A DNA stretch of 64,000 nucleotides, from assembly GCF_000190595.1 (NCBI RefSeq), contig NC_015167.1, positions 2,960,501-3,024,500 on the forward strand, read 5' to 3'. Origin of the DNA: Cellulophaga lytica DSM 7489. Lineage in GTDB: Bacteria > Bacteroidota > Bacteroidia > Flavobacteriales > Flavobacteriaceae. Both the position numbers and the translations under genes were made by a program. The notes under the pieces were generated by a model that was not told the DNA's origin, did not search any database, and saw only the letters and a program-made list of their open reading frames with translations. Below, piece after piece: positions 8,456 through 17,627 of the stretch. Each line of letters opens with the position of its first letter. The first letter of the stretch is position 1.

Positions 8456-9484
8456 TTATTCGTTAATTACGTAACGTGCTTTTGCTGTAATTTCTTGTGT
8501 TGTAAATAATTCTTCTTTGTATTTTAAGTAGCCAACTATACCTATCATAGCAGCATTATCTGTACAAAATTGAAAAGGCGGAATAAATGTTTTCCAACCG
8601 TGTTTTTGTTCTGCTTCTTGCAATATTTTTCTAATGCCAGAATTTGCAGATACGCCACCACCTATAGCAATTTGTTTAACACCTGTTTGTGCAACCGCTT
8701 TTTTAAGCTTGCTTAGCAGTACATTTATTATGGTGTATTGTATAGATGCACAAATATCATTTAAATTTTCTGCAATAAAATTGGGGTTTTTTTGTGTTTC
8801 TCTTTGTATAAAATAAAGTACACTTGTTTTAAAGCCACTAAAACTAAAGTCTAAACCACCAACTTTAGACTTAGGAAACGGAAATGCTTTTGGGTTACCC
8901 AATTGTGCATACTTATCTATTAAAGGTCCGCCGGGATATGGTAAACCTAAAATTTTTGCACTTTTATCAAAGGCTTCACCAACAGCATCATCTAAGGTTT
9001 GACCCAAGATTTCCATATCAAAATAGCTTTTAACCAGTACAATTTGCGTGTGTCCGCCACTAATTGTCATTCCAATAAAAGGGAACTCTGGTTTTTTACC
9101 TGTTTCATTATCAATAAAATGCGCCAAAATATGAGCTTGCATATGGTTAACCTCTATTAAGGGTATATTTAGACCCAAAGCTAAAGATTTTGCAAAGGAG
9201 GTACCTACAAGTAAAGATCCCATTAATCCAGGACCTCTTGTAAAAGCTATTGCAGATAAGTCTTTTTTGTTGATATTTGCCTTAGCTAGCGCTTGGTGCA
9301 CCACAGGTACAATGTTTTGTTGGTGTGCTCTAGAGGCTAGCTCAGGAACAACACCACCGTATTCTTCATGAATCTTTTGTGTAGCAACAACATTACTAAG
9401 CATTTTACTATTGTGTAAAACTGCCGCAGATGTGTCGTCACATGAAGATTCTATTGCAAGTATATAGATATTGTTTTTTTCCAC
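8456..9484 (-). CDS. tsaD: tRNA N6-adenosine threonylcarbamoyltransferase
   Basis: TsaD transfers the threonylcarbamoyl group onto A37 of ANN-decoding tRNAs. From a GTG start at 9484 the protein is 342 residues, the usual family length, and begins directly at the conserved ILAIESSCDDTSAA. The metal ligands His114 and His118 are in NHMQAH, and the C-terminal ligand lies in CTDNAAM. A longer reading from TTG9538 would add 18 hydrophobic residues not seen in the family, and that TTG falls in the predicted -33 element of the promoter (9512-9538). GTG9484 is therefore preferred. It heads the leftward rsmE/DUF4159/permease run and is divergent from TamB. Confidence 0.95.
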   Translation of the reverse strand: MEKNNIYILAIESSCDDTSAAVLHNSKMLSNVVATQKIHEEYGGVVPELASRAHQQNIVPVVHQALAKANINKKDLSAIAFTRGPGLMGSLLVGTSFAKSLALGLNIPLIEVNHMQAHILAHFIDNETGKKPEFPFIGMTISGGHTQIVLVKSYFDMEILGQTLDDAVGEAFDKSAKILGLPYPGGPLIDKYAQLGNPKAFPFPKSKVGGLDFSFSGFKTSVLYFIQRETQKNPNFIAENLNDICASIQYTIINVLLSKLKKAVAQTGVKQIAIGGGVSANSGIRKILQEAEQKHGWKTFIPPFQFCTDNAAMIGIVGYLKYKEELFTTQEITAKARYVINE

Positions 9485-9485
9485 G

Positions 9486-9493
9486 TATTTTTG
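9486..9493 (+). promoter_or_regulatory. Possible -7 box for tamB
   Basis: TATTTTTG matches TAnnTTTG and points rightward, 41-74 bp before the possible starts of TamB. No TTG at the expected -33 distance was found, so this is weaker than the opposing tsaD promoter. It overlaps the first codons of tsaD. Confidence 0.35.
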
Positions 9494-9511
9494 GAATAAA
9501 AATTGAAGTAA

Positions 9512-9538
9512 CAAAGGTAAAACATAAAGAGCTATCAA
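9512..9538 (-). promoter_or_regulatory. Candidate promoter of tsaD
   Basis: Read on the minus strand, TTG (9538-9536) and TACCTTTG (9519-9512) are separated by 16 bp, close to the Bacteroidota pattern TTG-N17-23-TAnnTTTG. The predicted start of transcription is about 20 bp before the GTG codon of tsaD, which supports that start choice. Confidence 0.55.
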
Positions 9539-9566
9539 AAAACTATTTAAAATACTACTAAGAATA

Positions 9567-12500
9567 TTGCTGGTTTTATTACTGCTTTGTCTGTTAGCGA
9601 CTTTTATTTTCTCATTATCATCTGTACAAACACGCCTGGCTAATTACGCTACAAATACTATAAATAAAGATTTTGGGACAAATTTACAGATAGATAAGCT
9701 AAAAGTTAATTTTATTACTTGGAATACATCTGCAAAGGGTATTTATGCAGAAGATGAGCAAAAAGATACTCTTTTTTATATAGGGGACCTTACTACATCA
9801 ATATTAGATATTAAAAATTTAGTAAAAGGACAGTTAGAGTTTGGAGATATAAATGTAGACAACCTTCATTTAAAATTAAAAACATACAAAGGAGAAAGCA
9901 GTTCTAATTTAGAGGTGTTTATAGATAAGTTAGATGATAAAAAACCTAGAGCAGAAGGAGCAAAGCCTTTTAAAATGGTTTCTGGTAATGTAAATATTGG
10001 TGATAGTAGGTTTCAGTTAATTGATGAAAACTTAGAAAAACCACAACAATTAGATTTTAAAAATTTAAATATTGGCGCAACAGATTTTTTAATTTTAGGG
10101 CCAGACGTATCTACGCAAATAAACACATTAACTTTTACCAGCAGAAGAGGGCCAAAGGTAGAAAACTTAACCACAGCATTTAAATACTCTAGAACACAAA
10201 TGAGGTTTGATGCGTTGCAGATAAAGACAAAAGAGTCTGACTTAAAAGGAAACTTGGTTTTTAATTATGACCGTAAAGACTTTAAAGATTTTATTAATAA
10301 AGTGCAAATAGATGCCAATTTTGCAGATTCTGAAATTGCCTTGGATGATATTAATATGCTATACAACCAGTTTGGTAGTGGTAAAAAAATAAGCTTATCT
10401 ACAAATGTTACTGGTGTTTTAAATGATTTAAGCACAAAAAAATTAATGCTGTTTTCTGATAATACAGGTGTTAGAGGAGATTTTAATTTTAAAAATTTAT
10501 TTACATTAAGTAAACCCTATGTTATAGATGCAGATATGAAAAGTGTAACCACAAGTTATTATGAGTTACGCTCTTTATTACCAAACATATTGGGTAAAGT
10601 GTTGCCATCATCTTTTTCTAAATTTGGACAATTTACTGTTAGAGGAACAACATCTATTACACAGACATTAGTAAGTGCTAAAGTTAATATTAATACAGCT
10701 ATAGGTAGTAGTTATTCTGATGTAGAACTTACCAATATAAACAATATAGATAATGCAAATTACCACGGGTTTATATCTCTTATAGATTTTGATTTGGGTA
10801 AGTTTTTAGACAATAAAACTTTGGGTAAAGCTACTGTAGACATTAATGTAGACGGTAATGGGTTTGTAGCAGAAACTATGAATACAGAAATAACAGGTGA
10901 AGTTTATAGCATTAAATTTAATAACTACGTCTACAAAAATATTAAAGTGGTATCTGGTACTTTAAAAGAACAGTTTTTTGATGGTGCTTTACTAAGTAAT
11001 GATCCTAATTTAAAACTTAATTTTAAAGGTCTTGCAGATTTTTCATCAGATAACAACACGTTTGATTTTATAGCGTCTGTAGACTATGCTAATTTTAAAG
11101 CTTTAAATTTTATTAATGATAGCGTATCTGTTTTTAAGGGTAATATTAATATGGATATTACAGGTAATACGTTAGATAACATTGTTGGAGCTATAAAGTT
11201 TAGAGAAACTAGTTATCAAAATAAAAATGACACCTATTACTTTGAAGATTTTGAGGTTACCTCTAATTTTGAAACAGACTCTCTACGTAAAATAACCATT
11301 AATTCGCCAGATATTATAACGGGTTATTTAGAAGGTAATTTTAAAGTAAATGAGTTAGATAAGTTAATACAAAACTCTATTGGCAGTATATATACCAACT
11401 ATAGGCCATTTAAAATATCTGAAGGTCAAAAAGTAAATTTTAAGTTTAATATTTATAATAAAATTGTAGATGTATTTTTCCCAAAAGTAAAATTTGGATC
11501 AAATACATTTATTAGAGGTAAAGTTGTTGCAGATAAAGGAGATTTTAAACTCACCTTTAAGTCGCCACAAATAGAGGCTTATGGCAATAAGCTTGATAGT
11601 ATTAACGTAAAAATAGATAATAAAAATCCGCTTTTTAATACGTTTATTTCTGTAAATGATGCTACCACTAATTTTTATGATGTAAAAGATTTTAAACTAA
11701 TTAATACTAAGCTAAAAGATACATTGTTTTTTAGAACGGAATTTGCAGGTGGCCGTGGTTATGATGATACTTATTATTTAAACTTTTACCACACATTTAA
11801 TAAAAATAACAGATCAGTTATAGGACTTAAGCGTTCTTCTATATTACTAAAGGGTAATGAGTGGGTGGTTAATAAAAACAGAGACAAAAAAAATAAAGTT
11901 ATAGTTAACAGAACACTAGATAGTATAGATATTAAGGAAATTGTTTTTAATAATAATGCTAATGAACAAATACGCCTAAGTGGGAAGGTAATAGACTCTA
12001 CTTATAAAGATTTGTTATTGGAGTTTAGTGATGTGTCATTACATAAAATAACACCAGCGCTAAAAAATTTAGAGCTTAAAGGAGAAGTTAATGGCTCTTT
12101 AAATATTTACCAAGAAGAAGGTAAATATTTGCCTTCTAGTAGTTTAACAATGACAGATTTTACAGTTAATGATATTAGATTAGGTAATTTAGGGGTAGAA
12201 ATTGTTGGTAATGATAATTTAACTTCATTTGATGTAGAAACACACTTACGTAACAAAGGACAAGATAGGTTAGTTGTTGCAGGTGAAATAATAAATAAAA
12301 ATAGTAGCCCTACTGCAGATTTAGATGTAGAGTTTAGTGATTTTTTAATGGAGCCTTTTTCTAATTTAGGAGAAGGTATACTGTCTAATATTAGGGGCTC
12401 TATAAGCGGAAAAGCTAAAATAACAGAGAGTTTAAGTAATCCAGATATTTCTGGTAAATTATTATTAGATAAAGCAGGTTTAGCAATAGATTATTTAAAT

Positions 12501-13949
12501 GTAGATTATAGTTTTGCAAATAACTCTGTTGTTAATTTGTACAAACAAACTTTTGATTTTGAAGACATTCAACTTACAGATGTAACTAAAAATACCACTG
12601 CAACATTAGATGGTACTATTAGTCATAAAGAATTTGCTGCTTGGGATTTAGATTTAAATGTAAACACAAACAATAACCGTTTTTTAATTTTAAATACAGA
12701 TTTTTCAGAAGAGAGTTTGTATTATGGTACAGGTTATTTAAATGGTACGGGTAAAATTTACGGTTCTACTAAAGCACTTAATATTGATGTTATTGGAGCA
12801 ACAGCAAAAGGAACATCTCTTAAAATACCATTAAGTGATGTTGCTACGGTTGGCGATTATAGTTTTATAAATTTTGTAACCAAGCAAACCGAAGAGGATA
12901 AAAGAAGAGAGTTGCAAAATTATGAAGGCTTAGAGTTAATGTTTGATTTGGATGTTACGCCAGAAGCAGAAGTAGAAATAGTAATAGACCCTAATACAAA
13001 AAGCTCATTAAAAGGTACTGGTGGTGGCACTATATTAATGGAAATTAATACTAATGATAAGTTTAATATGTATGGCGAATTTGCAGTTGCTACAGGTGAA
13101 TACAACTATAAGTACGGAGGTATTATAAACAGAAAATTTACTGTAGAGCCAGGAGGAACAATTATTTGGGACGGTTCTCCTTTAAACGCAGAGGTTAATA
13201 TGCGTGCTATTTACTCTTTAGATGCAAACCCAGCTCCTTTATTAGATAATTCTGACTACACAAACCGTATACCTGTAGATGTTGTGGTAAGTTTACAAGG
13301 AGAGTTAGAAAAACCAGAAGTAGATTTTAATATAGAGTTTCCAAGTACTAGTTCTATTGTGAAATCTGAATTAGAATATAGATTGTTAGATCATAATTTT
13401 GAACAAAACAATGCATTTTACTTATTAATGCAAGGTACGTTTGTAAATGAAGAAAGTGGTTTAAATGCTACGGCATTAAGCGGTAACTTAACACAAACAG
13501 CATCTGGACTACTAAACTCGGTTTTTAAAAGTAACGGAGAAAATTTAGATTTAGGTATTGTTTATGAGCAAGGAAACCTAAATCCAAACGCTATACAAAC
13601 AGAAAATAGAGTAGGTGTAACGGTATCTACAAAACTTGGAGAAAAAATATTATTTAACGGTAAATTTGGTGTTCCTGTAGGTGGTGTAGGAGAATCTGTA
13701 GTTGCTGGTGATATGGAAGTGCAAATTATTTTAAATGATAAAGGTACTCTTAGTGCTAAAGTATTTAACAGAGAAAACGAAATTCAACAATTTTTAGCAG
13801 AACGTCAAGGGTATACTCAAGGTGTAGGTTTAAGTTATCAGGTAGATTTTGATACGTTTAAGGAATTAATGACTAAAATTTTTCCTAATAAAGCACGTAA
13901 AGAAGAGGAGCCAAAAGTAGAAGAAAACTCAAAAAAACCTCAAAACTAA
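9567..13949 (+). CDS. tamB: Translocation/assembly module TamB-like protein (AsmA/DUF490 family)
   Basis: This ~1460-residue envelope protein has an N-terminal membrane anchor, a very long repetitive beta-rich body and a C-terminal DUF490 (TamB) domain over roughly the last 350 residues (for example FAVATGEYNYKYGG and the FGVPVGG-containing end). TamB-family proteins form hydrophobic grooves spanning the periplasm, working in outer-membrane protein assembly or phospholipid transport. The first standard start is TTG9567, but the frame is open upstream to 9528. The added residues (AIKKLFKILLR) give the positively charged flank a membrane anchor needs, so the true start may lie upstream at a rare codon such as ATC9534. 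It is divergent from tsaD. Confidence 0.9.
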   Translation: MLVLLLLCLLATFIFSLSSVQTRLANYATNTINKDFGTNLQIDKLKVNFITWNTSAKGIYAEDEQKDTLFYIGDLTTSILDIKNLVKGQLEFGDINVDNLHLKLKTYKGESSSNLEVFIDKLDDKKPRAEGAKPFKMVSGNVNIGDSRFQLIDENLEKPQQLDFKNLNIGATDFLILGPDVSTQINTLTFTSRRGPKVENLTTAFKYSRTQMRFDALQIKTKESDLKGNLVFNYDRKDFKDFINKVQIDANFADSEIALDDINMLYNQFGSGKKISLSTNVTGVLNDLSTKKLMLFSDNTGVRGDFNFKNLFTLSKPYVIDADMKSVTTSYYELRSLLPNILGKVLPSSFSKFGQFTVRGTTSITQTLVSAKVNINTAIGSSYSDVELTNINNIDNANYHGFISLIDFDLGKFLDNKTLGKATVDINVDGNGFVAETMNTEITGEVYSIKFNNYVYKNIKVVSGTLKEQFFDGALLSNDPNLKLNFKGLADFSSDNNTFDFIASVDYANFKALNFINDSVSVFKGNINMDITGNTLDNIVGAIKFRETSYQNKNDTYYFEDFEVTSNFETDSLRKITINSPDIITGYLEGNFKVNELDKLIQNSIGSIYTNYRPFKISEGQKVNFKFNIYNKIVDVFFPKVKFGSNTFIRGKVVADKGDFKLTFKSPQIEAYGNKLDSINVKIDNKNPLFNTFISVNDATTNFYDVKDFKLINTKLKDTLFFRTEFAGGRGYDDTYYLNFYHTFNKNNRSVIGLKRSSILLKGNEWVVNKNRDKKNKVIVNRTLDSIDIKEIVFNNNANEQIRLSGKVIDSTYKDLLLEFSDVSLHKITPALKNLELKGEVNGSLNIYQEEGKYLPSSSLTMTDFTVNDIRLGNLGVEIVGNDNLTSFDVETHLRNKGQDRLVVAGEIINKNSSPTADLDVEFSDFLMEPFSNLGEGILSNIRGSISGKAKITESLSNPDISGKLLLDKAGLAIDYLNVDYSFANNSVVNLYKQTFDFEDIQLTDVTKNTTATLDGTISHKEFAAWDLDLNVNTNNNRFLILNTDFSEESLYYGTGYLNGTGKIYGSTKALNIDVIGATAKGTSLKIPLSDVATVGDYSFINFVTKQTEEDKRRELQNYEGLELMFDLDVTPEAEVEIVIDPNTKSSLKGTGGGTILMEINTNDKFNMYGEFAVATGEYNYKYGGIINRKFTVEPGGTIIWDGSPLNAEVNMRAIYSLDANPAPLLDNSDYTNRIPVDVVVSLQGELEKPEVDFNIEFPSTSSIVKSELEYRLLDHNFEQNNAFYLLMQGTFVNEESGLNATALSGNLTQTASGLLNSVFKSNGENLDLGIVYEQGNLNPNAIQTENRVGVTVSTKLGEKILFNGKFGVPVGGVGESVVAGDMEVQIILNDKGTLSAKVFNRENEIQQFLAERQGYTQGVGLSYQVDFDTFKELMTKIFPNKARKEEEPKVEENSKKPQN

Positions 13950-14130
13950 AATTACAGATACTTAAATTCTACCTAGGGAAATATTTTTTTTCTTCATTTT
14001 TATCCTTTTTTTCGGTTTAAAATCACACATTTTTAAGAGCTTTTGGTAAAACTTATTAACGAAAACGTTTGAAGTTTTAGCTGTGTCAAAATTTAGGGTT
14101 ATTAGCACTAATTTATTAAAATAAGTTTCC

Positions 14131-14138
14131 TAGCTTTA
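14131..14138 (+). promoter_or_regulatory. Possible -7 box for pfkA
   Basis: TAGCTTTA is a one-mismatch copy of TAnnTTTG located 18 bp before the pfkA start, in the 206-bp gap after TamB. The gap has no clear terminator hairpin. Weak evidence. Confidence 0.25.
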
Positions 14139-14155
14139 CTACAATAAATTAATAA

Positions 14156-15142
14156 ATGGCATCAAAAATTAAAAAAATAGCAGTATTTACTTCTGGAGGA
14201 GATTCTCCAGGAATGAACGCAGCAATTAGATCTGTAGTACGTACTTGTGCTTATTTAAAAGTTGAGTGTGTAGGTATTTATAGAGGGTATGAAGGTATGG
14301 TTGAAGGAGACTTTAAACCAATGGATGCCCGTAGTGTAAATAACATTATTAATAAAGGTGGTACTATATTAAAGTCTGCACGTTCAGATTCTTTTAGAAC
14401 ACCAGAAGGTCGTAAGCAAGCTTATGATAATCTTGTAGCTAACAATATAGATGCTTTTGTTGTAATTGGTGGTGATGGTAGCTTTACCGGAGCAATGATA
14501 TTTAATAAGGAATATGATTTTCCTGTAATAGGCATACCTGGTACTATAGATAACGATATTTTTGGCACAACCTATACTTTAGGTTTTGATACAGCTTTAA
14601 ACACAGTTGTAGACGCTATAGATAAAATTAGAGATACAGCTAGTTCTCATAACAGACTTTTCTTTGTAGAAGTTATGGGTAGGGATGTTGGGCATATTGC
14701 ACTTAATGCAGGTGTTGGAGCAGGAGCAGAAGAAATATTAATACCAGAAGAAAACCTTGGTTTAGAGCGTTTGTTAGAGTCTTTAAAACGAAGCAAAAAA
14801 TCTGGTAAATCTTCTAGTATTGTAATTGTTGCAGAAGGAGATAAAACGGGTAAAAATGTTTTTGAACTTAAAGAATATGTAGAAGAAAATTTACCAATAT
14901 ATGATGTGCGTGTATCTGTACTAGGTCATATGCAACGTGGAGGAACACCTTCTTGTTTTGATCGTGTATTGGCAAGTAGAATGGGGGTAAGGGCTGTAGA
15001 AGCTTTGTTAGAAGGTAAAAGCAACTTAATGGTTGGTATACAAGACAACAAGTTAATACTTACACCAATAGAACAAGCTATAAAGGGACACACAAAAATA
15101 GATAAAGAACTCATTAGAGTTTCAGACATAATGTCAACATAA
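14156..15142 (+). CDS. pfkA: ATP-dependent 6-phosphofructokinase
   Basis: This 328-residue enzyme phosphorylates fructose 6-phosphate in glycolysis. The ATP-loop TSGGDSPGMNAA is at residues 12-23. GGDGS at 105-109 carries Gly108 where pyrophosphate-dependent enzymes have Asp, and GTIDND at 129-134 has Gly129 and catalytic Asp132. Both positions indicate ATP rather than pyrophosphate use. The length equals the short bacterial PfkA type. It lies 21 bp upstream of the GAPDH gene, so the two glycolytic genes are probably co-transcribed. Confidence 0.97.
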   Translation: MASKIKKIAVFTSGGDSPGMNAAIRSVVRTCAYLKVECVGIYRGYEGMVEGDFKPMDARSVNNIINKGGTILKSARSDSFRTPEGRKQAYDNLVANNIDAFVVIGGDGSFTGAMIFNKEYDFPVIGIPGTIDNDIFGTTYTLGFDTALNTVVDAIDKIRDTASSHNRLFFVEVMGRDVGHIALNAGVGAGAEEILIPEENLGLERLLESLKRSKKSGKSSSIVIVAEGDKTGKNVFELKEYVEENLPIYDVRVSVLGHMQRGGTPSCFDRVLASRMGVRAVEALLEGKSNLMVGIQDNKLILTPIEQAIKGHTKIDKELIRVSDIMST

Positions 15143-16165
<1,023 letters not shown>

Positions 16166-16188
16166 ATCCATTTTATAATTGTGATATA

Positions 16189-16230
16189 GTATCCTGAGAA
16201 TTGGTAGGTAGTAACTTATTTTCAGGATAC
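16189..16230 (+). promoter_or_regulatory. RNA hairpin between gap and the GlcNAc-kinase-like gene
   Basis: The perfect 9-bp arms GTATCCTGA (16189-16197) and TCAGGATAC (16222-16230) enclose a 24-nt loop, ending 21 bp before the start codon at 16252. There is no T-run, so it is not a classical terminator. It could be an mRNA processing or stability element, or a leader controlling the downstream gene relative to the glycolytic genes. Confidence 0.4.
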
Positions 16231-16251
16231 ATTAATTTTAAGTAATAACGT

Positions 16252-17103
16252 ATGATTTTAATTGTAGATAGCGGTGCTACAAAGTCTGATTGGATAGCCT
16301 TAGATGATAAAGGTGACCAGTTATTTGTGACGCAAACATTAGGTTTAAGTCCAGAAGTTTTAACCAGAGAAGTTATAGAAGACAGACTGGCAAATAATTT
16401 TGAATTATCTAAAAACAAAGAAAAAGTAACTAAGCTGTTTTTTTACGGAGCAGGTTGTGGTACAGAGCGTATGCGTTTGTTTTTAAAAGATATTTTTAAA
16501 TCCTTTTTTCCTAATGCAGAGGCACAAGTAAAAGAAGATACCTATGCAGCAATACACGCTACTACTAAGTTAGGAGATCCTGGTATTGTATGTATATTAG
16601 GTACTGGTTCTAATTGTAGTTATTATGATGGTGAAAAAGTACACCAAAAAGTAACATCTCTAGGGTATATTTTAATGGATGATGGTAGTGGTAATTTCTT
16701 TGGAAGAAAATTGTTGAGAGATTATTATTTTCATAAAATCCCTAAAGATTTGGCAGACAAATTTGCATCTGAATATGATTTAGAAGCAGATCTTATTAAA
16801 GAAAATTTATATAAGCAGCCAAACCCTAACACATACTTGGCAACTTTTGCTAAGTTTATAATAGAAAACAAAGAGCACCCTTATTGTAAAGGTGTTATTA
16901 ATAAAGGCTTACAGCAGTTTATTAATAATAATGTTATGCAGTTTGATTTGGCAACTAAAGTACCTGTAAATTTTGTAGGTAGTATATCTTATTTTTTAAG
17001 AGAAGAGTTGGCTAAAGTTATAGAGAGAAACGACCTTATTTTAGGAGTTATTAGAAGAAGACCAATTGAAGGATTGGTAGATTTTCATAAAAGTAACTTG
17101 TAA
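16252..17103 (+). CDS. BadF/BadG/BcrA/BcrD-type ATPase, probable N-acetylglucosamine kinase
   Basis: This 283-residue member of the ASKHA kinase superfamily begins with the phosphate-1 motif LIVDSGATKSDW (residues 3-14) and has an adenosine/phosphate-2 region with CILGTGSNC near residue 120. The family includes human-type GlcNAc kinase and activator ATPases; the length and motifs fit the sugar kinase branch. It would phosphorylate GlcNAc released from peptidoglycan or chitin to GlcNAc-6-P. No nagA or nagB is adjacent, so the sugar assignment is by family only. It ends at a bidirectional terminator facing RidA. Confidence 0.82.
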   Translation: MILIVDSGATKSDWIALDDKGDQLFVTQTLGLSPEVLTREVIEDRLANNFELSKNKEKVTKLFFYGAGCGTERMRLFLKDIFKSFFPNAEAQVKEDTYAAIHATTKLGDPGIVCILGTGSNCSYYDGEKVHQKVTSLGYILMDDGSGNFFGRKLLRDYYFHKIPKDLADKFASEYDLEADLIKENLYKQPNPNTYLATFAKFIIENKEHPYCKGVINKGLQQFINNNVMQFDLATKVPVNFVGSISYFLREELAKVIERNDLILGVIRRRPIEGLVDFHKSNL

Positions 17104-17130
17104 AAAAGAGAGTAAAAATAACACATAAGT

Positions 17131-17166
17131 AAAAAAGCGCAATCCATTACAGATTGCGCTTTTTTT
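17131..17166. terminator. Bidirectional rho-independent terminator
   Basis: A 14-bp stem (AAAAAAGCGCAATC / GATTGCGCTTTTTT) with a 7-nt loop is flanked by A- and T-runs, so it works in both directions. It lies between the convergent GlcNAc-kinase-like gene and ridA. Confidence 0.92.
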
Positions 17167-17184
17167 ATATTTACTAATTAAATT

Positions 17185-17565
17185 TTATTTTACGGCAATC
17201 ATAGATATTTCTACATTTACAAACTTAGGTAAATTTGCTACTTCTACAGTTTCTCTTGCCGGTGCTGTATCTGCATTAAAATAAGAACCGTATACTTCAT
17301 TAATTTCTGAGAACTGATGCATATCATTAACAAATATGCAAGATTTTACTACGTTTTCAAATGTCATTTCAGCTTCTGTAAGTATAGCTTTTAAGTTTTC
17401 CATACTTTGTTTAGTTTCAGCTTTAATATCACCTTCTATTAAATTTCCTGTTTTTGGGTCAATAGGTATTTGTCCGGATATGTATAAAGTGTTACCTGTT
17501 AATACAGCTTGGTTATATGGCCCAATTGGAGCAGGTGCATTTGTAGTTGTAATAATTTTTTTCAT
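17185..17565 (-). CDS. ridA: RidA family reactive intermediate/imine deaminase
   Basis: This 126-residue YjgF/YER057c/UK114 protein hydrolyses reactive enamine/imine intermediates, such as those made by threonine dehydratase, to ketoacids. The key substrate-binding Arg104 sits in APARETVEV and Glu119 in VEISMIAVK; GPYNQAV near the N-terminus is also typical. It is a small cytoplasmic homotrimer in known cases. It follows the LptD gene by 62 bp on the same strand, so it may be co-transcribed, without an obvious functional link. Confidence 0.95.
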   Translation of the reverse strand: MKKIITTTNAPAPIGPYNQAVLTGNTLYISGQIPIDPKTGNLIEGDIKAETKQSMENLKAILTEAEMTFENVVKSCIFVNDMHQFSEINEVYGSYFNADTAPARETVEVANLPKFVNVEISMIAVK

Positions 17566-17627
17566 CTTAATTAAGTGTTTTTAATTATTTTAAAAAGAAG
17601 AAGAATACTTTAGAAATAAATGTTGTT

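Noticed and set aside
9485..9538. N-terminal extension of TsaD from TTG9538
   Set aside because: It adds 18 hydrophobic residues not seen in the family and overlaps the predicted promoter; GTG9484 gives the normal length.
12920..13105. Minus-strand frame inside TamB
   Set aside because: Antisense to a continuous, well-supported coding sequence; no motif.
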